Origin: Modestobacter sp. Leaf380
Lineage (GTDB): Bacteria > Actinomycetota > Actinomycetes > Mycobacteriales > Geodermatophilaceae
Direction: 5' to 3'
DNA: 64,000 nt
NCBI RefSeq assembly: GCF_001424485.1
Contig: NZ_LMQC01000025.1
Span: 84,851 to 148,850 of the forward strand
Positions 45,130 to 53,868 of this stretch are shown one piece after another; position 1 is the first letter of the stretch, and every line of letters begins with the position of its first letter. The notes beneath the pieces are model-generated. The model was not told the DNA's origin and did not search any database. It saw nothing but the letters and a program-made list of their open reading frames with translations. The position numbers were made by a program, and so were the translations under genes.

Positions 45130-46370
45130 CCTCCCCCGAGGGTGCACCCGCCGTCGAGGAGACGCCGGAGTCGACCGCCGTCCCGCTGCTGGCGCCCCGT
45201 GACGGCCTGCCGCCGGTCATCGAGACCTCGACCGCGCTCGCCGACTACGCCCGGGCCCTGCGCGGGGGCAGCGGCCCGGTCGCCGTCGACGCCGAGCGCG
45301 CCTCGGGGTACCGCTACGGCCAGCGGGCCTACCTGGTGCAGCTGCGCCGGGCGGGCTCGGGCACCGGCCTGGTCGACCCGGTGCCGCTGCCCGACCTCAC
45401 CCTGGTCCAGGACGCCATCGGCGACGCCGAGTGGGTGCTGCACGCGGCCAACCAGGACCTGCCCTGCCTGGCCGAGATCGGCCTGACCCCCACCAGGCTC
45501 TTCGACACCGAGCTCGCCGCCCGGCTGGCCGGGCTGCCCCGGGTCGGCCTGGGCGCCGTCGTGGAGTCGCTGCTGGGGTACTCCCTGCAGAAGGGCCACT
45601 CGGCCGCCGACTGGTCCACCCGCCCACTGCCGGCCGACTGGCTGGTCTACGCCGCCCTCGACGTCGAGGTGCTGGTCGAGCTGCGGGACGCCCTCGCCGG
45701 CATCCTGGAGGAGCAGGGCAAGACCGAGTGGGCGCGGCAGGAGTTCGAGGCGATCCTGGCCGCCGGTCCCCCGGCACCCAAGGTGGACCCCTGGCGGCGC
45801 ACCTCGGGCATGCACGGGTTGCGCAGCCGCCGTCAGCTCGGGGTGCTGAAGACGCTGTGGGAGGCCCGCGACCTGCTCGCCCGCCGTCGCGACGTCGCCC
45901 CCGGGCGGGTGCTGCCGGACTCCGCGATGGTCGCCGCCGTCGCCGCGGACCCCAAGACGGAGACCGAGCTGATCGACCTGCCGGTGTTCCGCGGCCGGGC
46001 CAACCGCAAGCTGGCCAGCACCTGGTTCGGCGCCCTCAAGGCAGGCCGCGCGCTGCCCGAGGACCAGCTGCCGCTGCACAGCAAGCCCGGCGACGGCCCG
46101 CCCCCGGTGAACCGCTGGGCCGACCGGGACCCGGTCGCCGCCAAGCGGCTGCAGGCCGCCCGCGCCGGTCTCGCCGCGCTGGGCGAGCAGTGGTCGGTGC
46201 CGGTGGAGAACCTGCTCTCCCCCGACCTCGTCCGCCGCCTGGTGTGGAGCCCGCCGGCCGACGCCACCCCCGACGTCGTCGCCGGGGTGCTGCGCGAGGG
46301 CGGCGCCCGCGAGTGGCAGATCGGCCTGACCCGCGACCTGCTCGCCGACGCCGCCGCGATCACCGCCTGA
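45126..46370 (+). CDS. rnd: Ribonuclease D-like 3'-5' exonuclease with HRDC domain
   Basis: 414 residues. DEDD exonuclease domain: Asp55-Ala-Glu57 (VAVDAERAS), VLHAANQDLPCL with the second Asp, LFDTELAARLAGL, and YAALDVEVLVEL with the last catalytic Asp; then one HRDC-like helical domain (RQLGVLKTLWEARDLLARRRDVAPGRVL), and a further C-terminal helical part. Trims tRNA or other structured RNA 3' ends. Start GTG overlaps the regulator stop. Followed by a long-loop inverted repeat that probably ends the transcript. Confidence 0.92.
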   Translation: MTSPEGAPAVEETPESTAVPLLAPRDGLPPVIETSTALADYARALRGGSGPVAVDAERASGYRYGQRAYLVQLRRAGSGTGLVDPVPLPDLTLVQDAIGDAEWVLHAANQDLPCLAEIGLTPTRLFDTELAARLAGLPRVGLGAVVESLLGYSLQKGHSAADWSTRPLPADWLVYAALDVEVLVELRDALAGILEEQGKTEWARQEFEAILAAGPPAPKVDPWRRTSGMHGLRSRRQLGVLKTLWEARDLLARRRDVAPGRVLPDSAMVAAVAADPKTETELIDLPVFRGRANRKLASTWFGALKAGRALPEDQLPLHSKPGDGPPPVNRWADRDPVAAKRLQAARAGLAALGEQWSVPVENLLSPDLVRRLVWSPPADATPDVVAGVLREGGAREWQIGLTRDLLADAAAITA

Positions 46371-46410
46371 CCCGTCGAGCTGCCACCGCGGCACCACGGC
46401 ACCGCGGCAA

Positions 46411-46460
46411 AGGAAGCAATGCCCCTCACCAGGAGCCCATGGAGGGGGGCATTGCTTCCT
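46411..46460 (+). terminator. Long-loop inverted repeat after rnd
   Basis: AGGAAGCAATGCCCC (46411-46425) and its perfect complement (46446-46460), 15 bp, 20-nt loop. Works as a terminator candidate, but the large loop and lower GC content than usual for this genome leave open a dispersed palindromic element. Confidence 0.6.
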
Positions 46461-46498
46461 CAGCCGCTTCGTGGAGGGCCCGCCGCGCGCGGGGCCCC

Positions 46499-46504
46499 TA
46501 GGGT
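46499..46504 (+). promoter_or_regulatory. -10-like element of the YciI-like gene
   Basis: TAGGGT, 6 nt before GTG 46511, no SD. Confidence 0.5.
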
Positions 46505-46510
46505 GGCGGC

Positions 46511-46807
46511 GTGATCTTCGCCGTGACCTACCGCTACACCGACGACACCGAGACCCGGGACGCCGTGCGTGCCGAGCACCGGGACCACCTGCGCGCGCTC
46601 GCCGCCGACGGCAAGCTGCTGATCTCCGGGCCGTTCGCCCCCGGGGAGCCGGCCGGTGCGCTGCTGCTCTTCCGCGCCGAGACCCGCGACGAGGTGGCCG
46701 GCTGGATCGCCGCCGACCCGTTCAGCGTCCGCGGCGTCGTCGCGGAGTCCACCACCACCGAGTACCTGCCGGTGCTGGGCTCGCTGCTGCCCGCCTTCGA
46801 GGGGTGA
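46511..46807 (+). CDS. YciI-family small protein
   Basis: 98 residues of the YciI/DUF1330-like dimeric alpha+beta-barrel fold. MIFAVTYRYTDD, His23 in AEHRDHLRAL (the conserved His), LLISGPFAPGEPAGALL (the G-P-F/L turn) and DPFSVRGVV. YciI relatives include muconolactone-isomerase-like and chloromuconate dehalogenases, but most have no known role. Expressed from a leaderless-type promoter and overlapping the next gene by 4 nt. Confidence 0.88.
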   Translation: MIFAVTYRYTDDTETRDAVRAEHRDHLRALAADGKLLISGPFAPGEPAGALLLFRAETRDEVAGWIAADPFSVRGVVAESTTTEYLPVLGSLLPAFEG

Positions 46808-47091
46808 CCGCCGGCGGGGACGTCGAGGTCGGCGCGCTGGCGATCAACGTCGTCGTCCCCCCGGAGCTGCGGTGGACCGACACCCGGGCCGGCGTCGAGT
46901 TCGAGCTGACCAGCCTGACGGTCCGGCTGCTGCCCGACGGCACGCGGGCGGTGAGGGCCTACGGCCGCCCGGTCACCGGCGGCCGGGGTGGCTACACGTC
47001 CTTCCCGGTGCCCGACCGGCCCGGACTGGCGGCACTGGTCGAGGCCGGTGCCGGACGCGCCGTCGAGCTGTGGGCGGCCAGCCGGGCCTAG
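46804..47091 (+). CDS. Small hypothetical protein coupled to the YciI-like gene
   Basis: 95 residues, GTG 46804 overlapping the YciI stop (GTGA). Sequence is beta-rich without Cys or a membrane span: GALAINVVVPPELRWTDTRA, SLTVRLLPDGTRAVRAYGRP, GYTSFPVPDRPG. I do not recognise a family. Its TAG stop is shared with the converging thiamine-binding gene through a CTAG palindrome. Coupling suggests a role with the YciI-like protein. Confidence 0.6.
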   Translation: MTAGGDVEVGALAINVVVPPELRWTDTRAGVEFELTSLTVRLLPDGTRAVRAYGRPVTGGRGGYTSFPVPDRPGLAALVEAGAGRAVELWAASRA

Positions 47092-47378
47092 CGGAACTTC
47101 GAGGTCAGCGAGTCCATCGTCCGCGACACCTGGGCGATCTTCACGTGGCTGATGCCACCGGTGGCCCCGGCGGCCAGCATCGCCTCGTGCGCGGCCCGCA
47201 GGGTGGCCCACACCTCGTCGGCCGTGCCCTCCAGCGTCGTCCCGAGGGCACCGACCTCCGAGCGCAGGCCGGACGCCTGGATGACCGCGATGGCCGCCTC
47301 GACGTGGGCGTGCGGGTCCTCCGGGGTACCGGGCGGCGAGGGCGCCACCTGGATCTCGGCGATCACCTGGTCGCTCAC
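47088..47378 (-). CDS. MTH1187-family thiamine-binding-type protein
   Basis: 96 residues of the MTH1187/YkoF-like family: [65 protein letters not shown]. The family forms tetramers of ferredoxin-like folds; some bind thiamine. GTG 47378 overlaps the dxs stop (GTGA), so it is co-translated with DXP synthase, which makes the precursor shared by isoprenoids and thiamine and itself uses thiamine diphosphate. That context makes a thiamine link attractive but unproven. Confidence 0.85.
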   Translation of the reverse strand: MSDQVIAEIQVAPSPPGTPEDPHAHVEAAIAVIQASGLRSEVGALGTTLEGTADEVWATLRAAHEAMLAAGATGGISHVKIAQVSRTMDSLTSKFR

Positions 47379-49285
47379 TGCTGCTCCCCCACCCGGGCGA
47401 CGACGTCGTCGCGGTCGACGATCTTCGCGGCCCACTCGGCGATCCGCCGGGCCACGTCCTGCTCGGTGAGGCCGTGGTCGGCCAGCACCTGGGCGCGGCT
47501 GCCCTGCTCCAGGAACACCTGGGGCAGCCCGATGGTGCGCAGCGGGACGTCGACCTCGGCCTCGCGCAGGGCGCTGGCCAGGGTGTCGCCCACTCCGCCG
47601 GACCGGCCGCCGTCCTCGACGGTGACGGCCAGCCGGTGCGCACGGACCAGCTCGACCAGCTCCGGGGATGCCGGCAGCACCCAGCGCGGGTCGACGACGG
47701 TGACGGCGATGCCGTGGTCGGCGACCCGCTCGGCGGCGGCCAGGCACAGCGACACCATCGACCCGCAGGCGACCAGCAGCACCTCCTCGCGCTCGCCGCG
47801 CCGCAGCACGTCGACCGGTCCGCGGCGCTCGAGCGCCGGGATGTCGGGAGGCACCGACCCCTTGGGGAAGCGGAGCACGGTGGGCCCGTCGGTGACGGCC
47901 AGTGCCTCGCGCAGCGCCTCCTTGAGGGTCGCCTCGTCGCGCGGCATGGCCAGCCGCAGACCGGGGACGACGGCGCAGATCGAGGTGTCCCACATGCCGT
48001 TGTGCGAGGGGCCGTCGGTGCCGGTCACCCCGGCCCGGTCCAGCACCACGGTCACCGGCTGGCGGTGCAGCGCGACGTCCATCAGCAGCTGGTCGAAGGC
48101 CCGGTTGAGGAACGTCGAGTAGACCGCGACCACCGGGTGCAGCCCGGCCATCGCCAGGCCCGCCGCGGAGGTGAGGGCGTGCTGCTCGGCGATGCCGACG
48201 TCGAAGGTCCGCTCGGGGAAGCGCTCGGCGAACGGCGCCAGGCCCGTGGGGTGCAGCATCGCGGCGGTGATGGCGACGACGTCGGAGCGCTCCCCGCCGA
48301 TGTCGACCAGCTCGTCGGAGAACGCCGACGTCCAGTCCCGGCCGGCCGAGGCCGAGCTGACCCCGGAGTCGGGGTCGAAGACGCCGGTGGCGTGCCAGGC
48401 GTCGATGAGGTCGCTCTCGGCGGGGGCGTAACCGAAGCCCTTGGTGGTGACCGCGTGCACGATGACCGGGCCGCCGAAGGCCCGGGCGCGGCGCAGCGCG
48501 GACTCCATGCCGGCGACGTCGTGGCCGTCGACGGGGCCGACGTACTTCATGCCCAGGTCCTCGAACATGCCCTGCGGGCTCAGGACGTCCTTGAGGCCCT
48601 TCTTGATCGCGTGCAGCGCGTCGTAGAGCGTCGTCCCGACGACGGGGGCCCTGTGCAGGGTCTGCCGGACGGCGTCCAGGGCCTGCTCGTAGCCCGGGCG
48701 CAGGCGCAGGGTGGCCAGTGCGTCGGCCACCCCGCCGATCGTCGGGGAGTAGGAGCGGCCGTTGTCGTTGACCACGATGACGACGGGCCGGTCCTGGGCG
48801 GCGGCGATGTTGTTCAGCGCCTCCCAGGCCATCCCGCCGGTGAGCGCGCCGTCGCCGATGACGGCGACCACGGGCCGCACGTCACCCCGTACGGCGAAGG
48901 CCTTGGCCAGCCCGTCGGCGTAGGACAGCGAGGTGGAGGCGTGGCTGTTCTCCACCCAGTCGTGCTCGCTCTCGGCCCGCGCCGGGTAGCCCGACAGGCC
49001 CCCGCGCTGGCGGAGCTGCTCGAAGCCGGCGAGCCGGCCGGTGAGGAGCTTGTGCACGTAGGACTGGTGGCCGGTGTCGAAGACCACGGGCTCGCGCGGG
49101 GAGTCGAAGACCCGGTGGATCGCGATGGTCAGCTCGACGGTGCCCAGGTTCGGTCCGAGGTGGCCGCCGGTCTTGGCGACGCTGGTGACCAGCGCGTCGC
49201 GGATCTCCGCGGCGAGGACCGGGAGCTGGTCGGGCGCCAGCGCCCGCACGTCGGCGGGCCCGGTCAGGGATCGGAGCAACGACAC
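47375..49285 (-). CDS. dxs: 1-deoxy-D-xylulose-5-phosphate synthase
   Basis: 636-residue thiamine-diphosphate enzyme joining pyruvate and glyceraldehyde 3-phosphate, the first step of the MEP isoprenoid route. Seen: [16 protein letters not shown] with the catalytic His, [16 protein letters not shown] (TPP/Mg2+), [34 protein letters not shown] with the catalytic Glu, [16 protein letters not shown], and a C-terminal transketolase domain to [20 protein letters not shown] 49285 has AGAGGA 12 nt upstream; a TACCAT about 40 nt upstream (49328-49323) may be its -10. Coupled to the thiamine-binding-type gene. Confidence 0.97.
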   Translation of the reverse strand: MSLLRSLTGPADVRALAPDQLPVLAAEIRDALVTSVAKTGGHLGPNLGTVELTIAIHRVFDSPREPVVFDTGHQSYVHKLLTGRLAGFEQLRQRGGLSGYPARAESEHDWVENSHASTSLSYADGLAKAFAVRGDVRPVVAVIGDGALTGGMAWEALNNIAAAQDRPVVIVVNDNGRSYSPTIGGVADALATLRLRPGYEQALDAVRQTLHRAPVVGTTLYDALHAIKKGLKDVLSPQGMFEDLGMKYVGPVDGHDVAGMESALRRARAFGGPVIVHAVTTKGFGYAPAESDLIDAWHATGVFDPDSGVSSASAGRDWTSAFSDELVDIGGERSDVVAITAAMLHPTGLAPFAERFPERTFDVGIAEQHALTSAAGLAMAGLHPVVAVYSTFLNRAFDQLLMDVALHRQPVTVVLDRAGVTGTDGPSHNGMWDTSICAVVPGLRLAMPRDEATLKEALREALAVTDGPTVLRFPKGSVPPDIPALERRGPVDVLRRGEREEVLLVACGSMVSLCLAAAERVADHGIAVTVVDPRWVLPASPELVELVRAHRLAVTVEDGGRSGGVGDTLASALREAEVDVPLRTIGLPQVFLEQGSRAQVLADHGLTEQDVARRIAEWAAKIVDRDDVVARVGEQQ

Positions 49286-49354
49286 GACGGGGCAGGGTCC
49301 TCTCGGGGGGCGGCGGGTGCCCCGATGGTAGTCGCGGGGCCGCAGGGCGCAGGT

Positions 49355-49753
49355 CTACAGCCGGGGCACCCACCGCTCACCGCGCAGCGCACCGCCGACC
49401 AGCTCGACGCCGCGGGCCGCCGACGCCAGCCGGGCGCCCTCCCGCTCGTAGGCGGCCACCGCGGCCTCCATCGCCTCCGGGGGCAGCTGGTCGGCCAGCT
49501 CCACCCGGACCGTGCGCCAGCCCGCCCGGGCCGCCTCGAGCCCCGCGGCGACGTGGTCCCCGGCGAACCGGGCCAGCAGCACCGGGTAGCGCCGCAGCAC
49601 CTCGTGGGAGCGGTACTCCGGGGGCACCAGGTCGTACAGCCAGGCGACCGCGGTCCGCTCCCAGTCCGGGACACCGGGTGGGCGGACCTGCTCGGGCCAG
49701 CCGGGCGGCGCGGTGCCGTCCCGGCCGGGGGACGCGCGGTCGATCGGGGGCAC
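49355..49753 (-). CDS. Conserved hypothetical protein
   Basis: 132 residues from GTG 49753; no SD, but CACACT lies 7 nt upstream, a weak leaderless -10. WERTAVAWLYDLVPPEYRSHEVLRRYPVLLARFAGDHV and EAARAGWRTVRVELADQLPP are typical of an actinobacterial protein seen next to rRNA/tRNA methyltransferases, but I cannot name a function. Helical, no Cys, no membrane span. Alone on its strand between dxs and the TrmA-like gene. Confidence 0.7.
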   Translation of the reverse strand: MPPIDRASPGRDGTAPPGWPEQVRPPGVPDWERTAVAWLYDLVPPEYRSHEVLRRYPVLLARFAGDHVAAGLEAARAGWRTVRVELADQLPPEAMEAAVAAYEREGARLASAARGVELVGGALRGERWVPRL

Positions 49754-49785
49754 GGACCCGAGTGTGCCCCGCCGGTCCGACAGCC

Positions 49786-51027
49786 TCAGCGGGCCGCCGG
49801 CACCAGCAGCGCGACGCATTCCACGTGCGCGGTCATCGGGAAGGCGTCGAAGGCCCGCAGCCCCGCCACCGTCCAACCGGCGTCGGCGAACACCGCGACG
49901 TCCCGGGCCAGCGACGCCGGGTCGCACGCCACGTAGACCACGGCCCGGGCGCCGGAGTCGGCCAGCACCGCGCTGACCTCGCGCCCGGCACCGGCCCGGG
50001 GCGGGTCCAGCACGACCACGTCGGGGGCACCGGGGAGCTCGGCGAGCAGCTCGCCGAGGCCCTCGGCGTCCACCGCGCCCTGCCAGACCTCGGCCTGCGG
50101 CAGGTCGGAGAGGTTGTCGGCAGCCGCGGCGCACGCCCCGGCGTCGTACTCGACGCAGACGACCTGGCCCTCGGGGCCCACCCCGGGCGCCAGTGAGCCC
50201 CCGAAGAGCCCGGCGCCGGCGTACAGGTCCAGCACCCGCTCTCCCGCGCTCACCGCGGCGAAGCCGGCCACGGCGCCCACCAGGGCGTCGGCCGCGGCCG
50301 GGTGGACCTGCCAGAAGCCGGTGCCCTCGACCTGCCAGTCCCGGTGCCAGGCCCGGCGCTCGGCCCGCTGGTCGTCCCGCCCGGCGCCGGCGTCCGGGCG
50401 GACCACCCGGGTGGACTGGGCGTGCCCGCGGCGGTCCAGCCGGGTGGTGGTCACCCCGCCCACCGAGTCCACGGCGACGTCGACGGCGCCGGCGCCGTCC
50501 CAGGTGCGGCCCAGCACGGCGTCGACGGCGGGCTGCACGGTGATCGGGCAGTCGTCGAGGACCACGACGTCCCGCGACCGGTGCGGTCGCAACCCGGGCC
50601 GGCCCGACCGGTCGACGGCGAAGCGGGCACGGGAGCGCCAGCGCAGCGGCCCACCGGGCAGCTCCTCGACGTCCAGGGAGACGTCCATCCCGGCCAGCCG
50701 GGCGAACTGCTCGGTGACGACGTCGCCCTTGAGCCGGCGCTGGGCCTCGGGGGCCACGTGCTGCCAGTCGCAGCCGCCGCACTTCCCGGGCCCGGAGTAC
50801 GGGCAGGGCCGCTCGACCCGGTCCGGGGAGGGGTCGAGCACCTCGACGGCGTCCGCGCGGCAGTAGCCGGGGTGCCGGTCCTCGGTGACGACGACGACGA
50901 CCCGCTCACCGGGCAGCGCATGCCGGACGAAGACCACGCGGCCCTCGTGCCGGGCGACGCAGTGCCCGCCGTGCGCGACCGGCCCGACGGTGACCTCGAA
51001 CCGCTCTCCGACCCAACCGTCAGCCAC
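49786..51027 (-). CDS. Class I SAM-dependent RNA methyltransferase (TrmA/RlmD-like, TRAM domain)
   Basis: 413 residues. N-terminal TRAM domain (VGPVAHGGHCVARHEGRVVFVRHALPGE), a 4Fe-4S-type Cys set (CPYSGPGKCGGCDWQH, the fourth Cys likely PC before YSG), and a Rossmann C-terminal domain: VLDLYAGAGLFGGSLA (SAM), VVLDPPRAGAGREVSAVL, catalytic Cys in VYVACDPASLARDV. These enzymes make 5-methyluridine in tRNA or 23S rRNA; which one cannot be told. GTG 51027 lies inside the end of the permease gene (8-nt overlap), so it is translationally coupled to it. Mycobacterial counterpart: Rv2689c, as I remember. Confidence 0.92.
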   Translation of the reverse strand: MADGWVGERFEVTVGPVAHGGHCVARHEGRVVFVRHALPGERVVVVVTEDRHPGYCRADAVEVLDPSPDRVERPCPYSGPGKCGGCDWQHVAPEAQRRLKGDVVTEQFARLAGMDVSLDVEELPGGPLRWRSRARFAVDRSGRPGLRPHRSRDVVVLDDCPITVQPAVDAVLGRTWDGAGAVDVAVDSVGGVTTTRLDRRGHAQSTRVVRPDAGAGRDDQRAERRAWHRDWQVEGTGFWQVHPAAADALVGAVAGFAAVSAGERVLDLYAGAGLFGGSLAPGVGPEGQVVCVEYDAGACAAAADNLSDLPQAEVWQGAVDAEGLGELLAELPGAPDVVVLDPPRAGAGREVSAVLADSGARAVVYVACDPASLARDVAVFADAGWTVAGLRAFDAFPMTAHVECVALLVPAAR

Positions 51028-53053
51028 GGCCGTCCAGGTCGTCGTCGACGATGCCGCGCCGCAGGTCGCCCGGCGCGGGGCCGGCGCTGCGCTGCAGCTC
51101 CTCCTCGCGGTCCCGGGAGCCCTCCAGCTGCCAGGGAACGGTGGTGATCATGACGCCGGGCTGGAACTGCAGGCGGGCCCGCAGGCGCAGGGCGCTCTGG
51201 TTGTGCAGGACGTTCTCGAACCAGTGCCCGACGACGTACTGCGGGATGAAGACGACGACCAGCTCGCGCGGGCTGTCCCGCCGGATGTCCTTGACGAAGT
51301 CCAGCACCGGGCGGGTGATCTCCCGGTACGGGGAGTCCAGGACGGTCAGCGGGATGGGGATGTCGTAGCGCTCCCAGTCGGCCTGCAGGGCCCGGGTGTC
51401 GGCCTCGTCGACGTTGACGTTGAGCGCCGTCAGCTGGTCGGGCCGGGTGGCCCGGGCGAAGGCCAGGGCGCGCAGCGTGGGCTTGTGCACCTTGTTGACC
51501 AGGACCACCGCATGCACCTTGGAGGGCAGCGTGCGGGAGTCCCCGGAGGGCACGAGCTGGTCGGCGACCTGGGTGTAGTGCCGGTTGATCTGCCGCATGA
51601 GCAGGTAGATGAACGGCATCACCAGGATGACCAGCCAGGCGCCGCGGGTGAACTTGGTCAGCACGATGATCACCAGGACGACGGTGGTCAGCGACCCGCC
51701 GACGGTGTTGATGACCTGCGAGCGGCGCATCCTGGCGCGCTCGGCGCCCTCGGCGGTCGCCATCTCGCGCTTCCAGTGCCGGACCATGCCCCACTGGCCG
51801 ATGGTGAAGCTGGTGAAGACGCCGATGATGTAGAGCTGGATCAGCCGGGTCGAGTCGGCCTGGAAGGCCACGATCAGCAGCGCGGCGAACCCGGCCAGCA
51901 GCAGGATCCCGTTGCTGTAGACCAGCTTGTCGCCGCGGGTGTGCAGCTGCTTGGGCATGAACCTGTCCTGCGCGAGCACCGAGCCCAGCAGCGGGAAGCC
52001 GTTGAACGCGGTGTTCGCGGCCAGGATCAGCACCAGCGCGGTGGCGGCCTGGATGTAGAAGAACCCGAACGAGGTGTCCCCGCCGAAGACCGCCGAGGCG
52101 ACCTGGGCGATGACGGTCCGCTGCGGCTCGGTCTCGCAGTCGGTGAAGCCCTCGAGGTCGCAGGGGAACTCGGCGTACTTGACCCCGGAGAACAGCGCCA
52201 GCGCGGTGACGCCGGCGAACATGGTGGCCGCGATGCCGCCCATCAGCGCCAGCGTGGTCGCCGCGTTCCTGGACTTCGGCGGCTTGAACGCCGGGACGCC
52301 GTTGGCGATGGCCTCGACCCCGGTCAGCGCGGTGCAGCCCGAGGCGAAGGCCCGCAGCGCGAAGAACAGCAGCGCGACCCCGGTCAGGTTGTCGAACCCG
52401 GGCTCGGGGGTGATCGTGTACGCCGCGCTCTCGGCGACCAGCGAGGCGTCCCGGAAGAAGTACTCGATGAAACCGGTGACGATCATCACCATGATGCCGG
52501 CCACGAAGAGGTAGGTCGGGACGGCGAAGCTCTTGCCGGACTCCCGCAGGCCGCGCAGGTTCGCCGCCGCCAGGAAGCCCACCAGGACCACCGCGATCAG
52601 CACCCGGTGCTCGGCGAGGCCGGGGAACGCCGAGATGATGTTGTCGGTGCCGGCGCTGACGGACACGGCCACGGTGAGCACGTAGTCGGTGAGCAGCGCG
52701 CTGGCCACGACCAGCGAGGCGAACCGGCCGTGGTTCTTGGCCGCGACCTCGTAGTCACCGCCGCCGGAGGGGTAGGCGTGCACCACCTGGCGGTAGGACA
52801 GCACCACCACGACCAGCAGCAGGACGACGGCGACGGCCAGCCACGGGGCCAGGAACAGGAACGCCGTCCCGGCCAGGGTCAGCACGATGAGGATCTCCTG
52901 GGTGGCGTAGGCCACGGAGGAGAGCGGGTCGCTGGCGAAGATCGGCAGCGCCAGGCGCTTGGGCAGGAGCGACTCCCCGGCCCGGTCGCTGCGGACCGGC
53001 CGACCGAGGACGAGGCGTTTGGGGAGTTGTCCGAGGTCGGACAGCGAAGGCAC
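51020..53053 (-). CDS. APC-superfamily permease, KimA-like
   Basis: 677 residues. About twelve spans in the first 430 residues with APC-fold signatures: LALPIFASDPLSSVAYATQE, YPSGGGDYEVAAKN, SVSAGTDNIISAFP, GVEAIANGVPAFKPP. The C-terminal cytosolic part (about 480-677) has a nucleotide-binding USP-like fold (KVHAVVLVNKVHKPTLRALAFARA, LVVVFIPQYVVGHWFE). This is the build of KimA/YdaO potassium-proton symporters, some controlled by c-di-AMP. Divergent location to ceoB-ceoC, K+-uptake regulators, supports K+ as substrate. GTG 53053 is placed by TACCAT 7 nt upstream. Confidence 0.85.
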   Translation of the reverse strand: MPSLSDLGQLPKRLVLGRPVRSDRAGESLLPKRLALPIFASDPLSSVAYATQEILIVLTLAGTAFLFLAPWLAVAVVLLLVVVVLSYRQVVHAYPSGGGDYEVAAKNHGRFASLVVASALLTDYVLTVAVSVSAGTDNIISAFPGLAEHRVLIAVVLVGFLAAANLRGLRESGKSFAVPTYLFVAGIMVMIVTGFIEYFFRDASLVAESAAYTITPEPGFDNLTGVALLFFALRAFASGCTALTGVEAIANGVPAFKPPKSRNAATTLALMGGIAATMFAGVTALALFSGVKYAEFPCDLEGFTDCETEPQRTVIAQVASAVFGGDTSFGFFYIQAATALVLILAANTAFNGFPLLGSVLAQDRFMPKQLHTRGDKLVYSNGILLLAGFAALLIVAFQADSTRLIQLYIIGVFTSFTIGQWGMVRHWKREMATAEGAERARMRRSQVINTVGGSLTTVVLVIIVLTKFTRGAWLVILVMPFIYLLMRQINRHYTQVADQLVPSGDSRTLPSKVHAVVLVNKVHKPTLRALAFARATRPDQLTALNVNVDEADTRALQADWERYDIPIPLTVLDSPYREITRPVLDFVKDIRRDSPRELVVVFIPQYVVGHWFENVLHNQSALRLRARLQFQPGVMITTVPWQLEGSRDREEELQRSAGPAPGDLRRGIVDDDLDGRG

Positions 53054-53060
53054 GGCGAGG

Positions 53061-53066
53061 ATGGTA
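53061..53066 (-). promoter_or_regulatory. -10-like element of the KimA-like permease gene
   Basis: TACCAT on the minus strand, 7 nt before GTG 53053, no SD. Confidence 0.45.
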
Positions 53067-53199
53067 CGGCGGGGACGGCGGGCCGACGGCGGCCGTGACG
53101 CGCGATGGGCCACACCCCGGTCACCCCGTCGGTGTACGTTCGCGCGCTGTACGCCTCGGCGGTCCGCGCCGGGGCGCGAGAACCCCCGGGAGTCCCCTC

Positions 53200-53868
53200 G
53201 TGCACGTGGTCGTCATGGGCTGCGGCCGGGTCGGTTCGGCCATCGCCCGCCGCCTGGAGGAGATCGGCCACAGCGTGGCCGTGATCGACCAGAACGCCGA
53301 GGCCTTCCGCCGTCTGGGCCCGGAGTTCGCCGGCCGCCAGGTCACCGGGCTCGGCTTCGACCGGCAGACCCTGCTGGACGCCGGCATCGACTCGGCCGGG
53401 GCGTTCGCCGCGGTCAGCAGCGGCGACAACTCCAACATCATCAGCGCCCGGGTGGCCCGGGAGACGTTCGGCGTCGAGCACGTGGTCGCCCGGATCTACG
53501 ACTCCAAGCGGGCCGAGGTCTACGAGCGGATGGGCATCCCCAGCGTGGCCACCGTGCCGTGGACGGTGAACCGGCTCATGCGCGAGCTGCTCAGCGTCAA
53601 GGTCACCGAGATCTGGCGCGAGCCCACCGGTCAGGTCCTGCTGATGCGGGTCACCGTCACCGACGGCTGGGTCGGCCGGCCGCTGGCCGAGCTCGAGCGG
53701 GCCACCGGCGCCCGGGCCGCCTGGGTGGTCCGGTTCGGCGAGGCCCAGCTGCCCAAGCCGGGCACCGTGCTCCAGACCGGCGACCACCTGGTCGTCGCCG
53801 CAACCGACGACATCGTCGCCACCGTGCACGACGTCGTGGGGCACGCCCCCGAAGGAGGGAACCACTGA
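53200..53868 (+). CDS. ceoB: TrkA-type K+ uptake regulator (CeoB)
   Basis: 222 residues. RCK-N Rossmann domain VVVMGCGRVGSAIARRLEE with VIDQNAEAF (NAD/ATP pocket) to about residue 135, then an RCK-C domain (VTDGWVGRPLAELER..., LQTGDHLVVAATDDIV). Such proteins gate Trk/Ktr K+ channels in response to nucleotides. GTG 53200 gives the glycine-rich loop at residue 8; GGGAG 7 nt upstream is a fair SD. Overlaps ceoC by 1 nt (TGATG). No TrkH/KtrB pore is near; the divergent KimA-like permease is the only transporter. Confidence 0.93.
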   Translation: MHVVVMGCGRVGSAIARRLEEIGHSVAVIDQNAEAFRRLGPEFAGRQVTGLGFDRQTLLDAGIDSAGAFAAVSSGDNSNIISARVARETFGVEHVVARIYDSKRAEVYERMGIPSVATVPWTVNRLMRELLSVKVTEIWREPTGQVLLMRVTVTDGWVGRPLAELERATGARAAWVVRFGEAQLPKPGTVLQTGDHLVVAATDDIVATVHDVVGHAPEGGNH

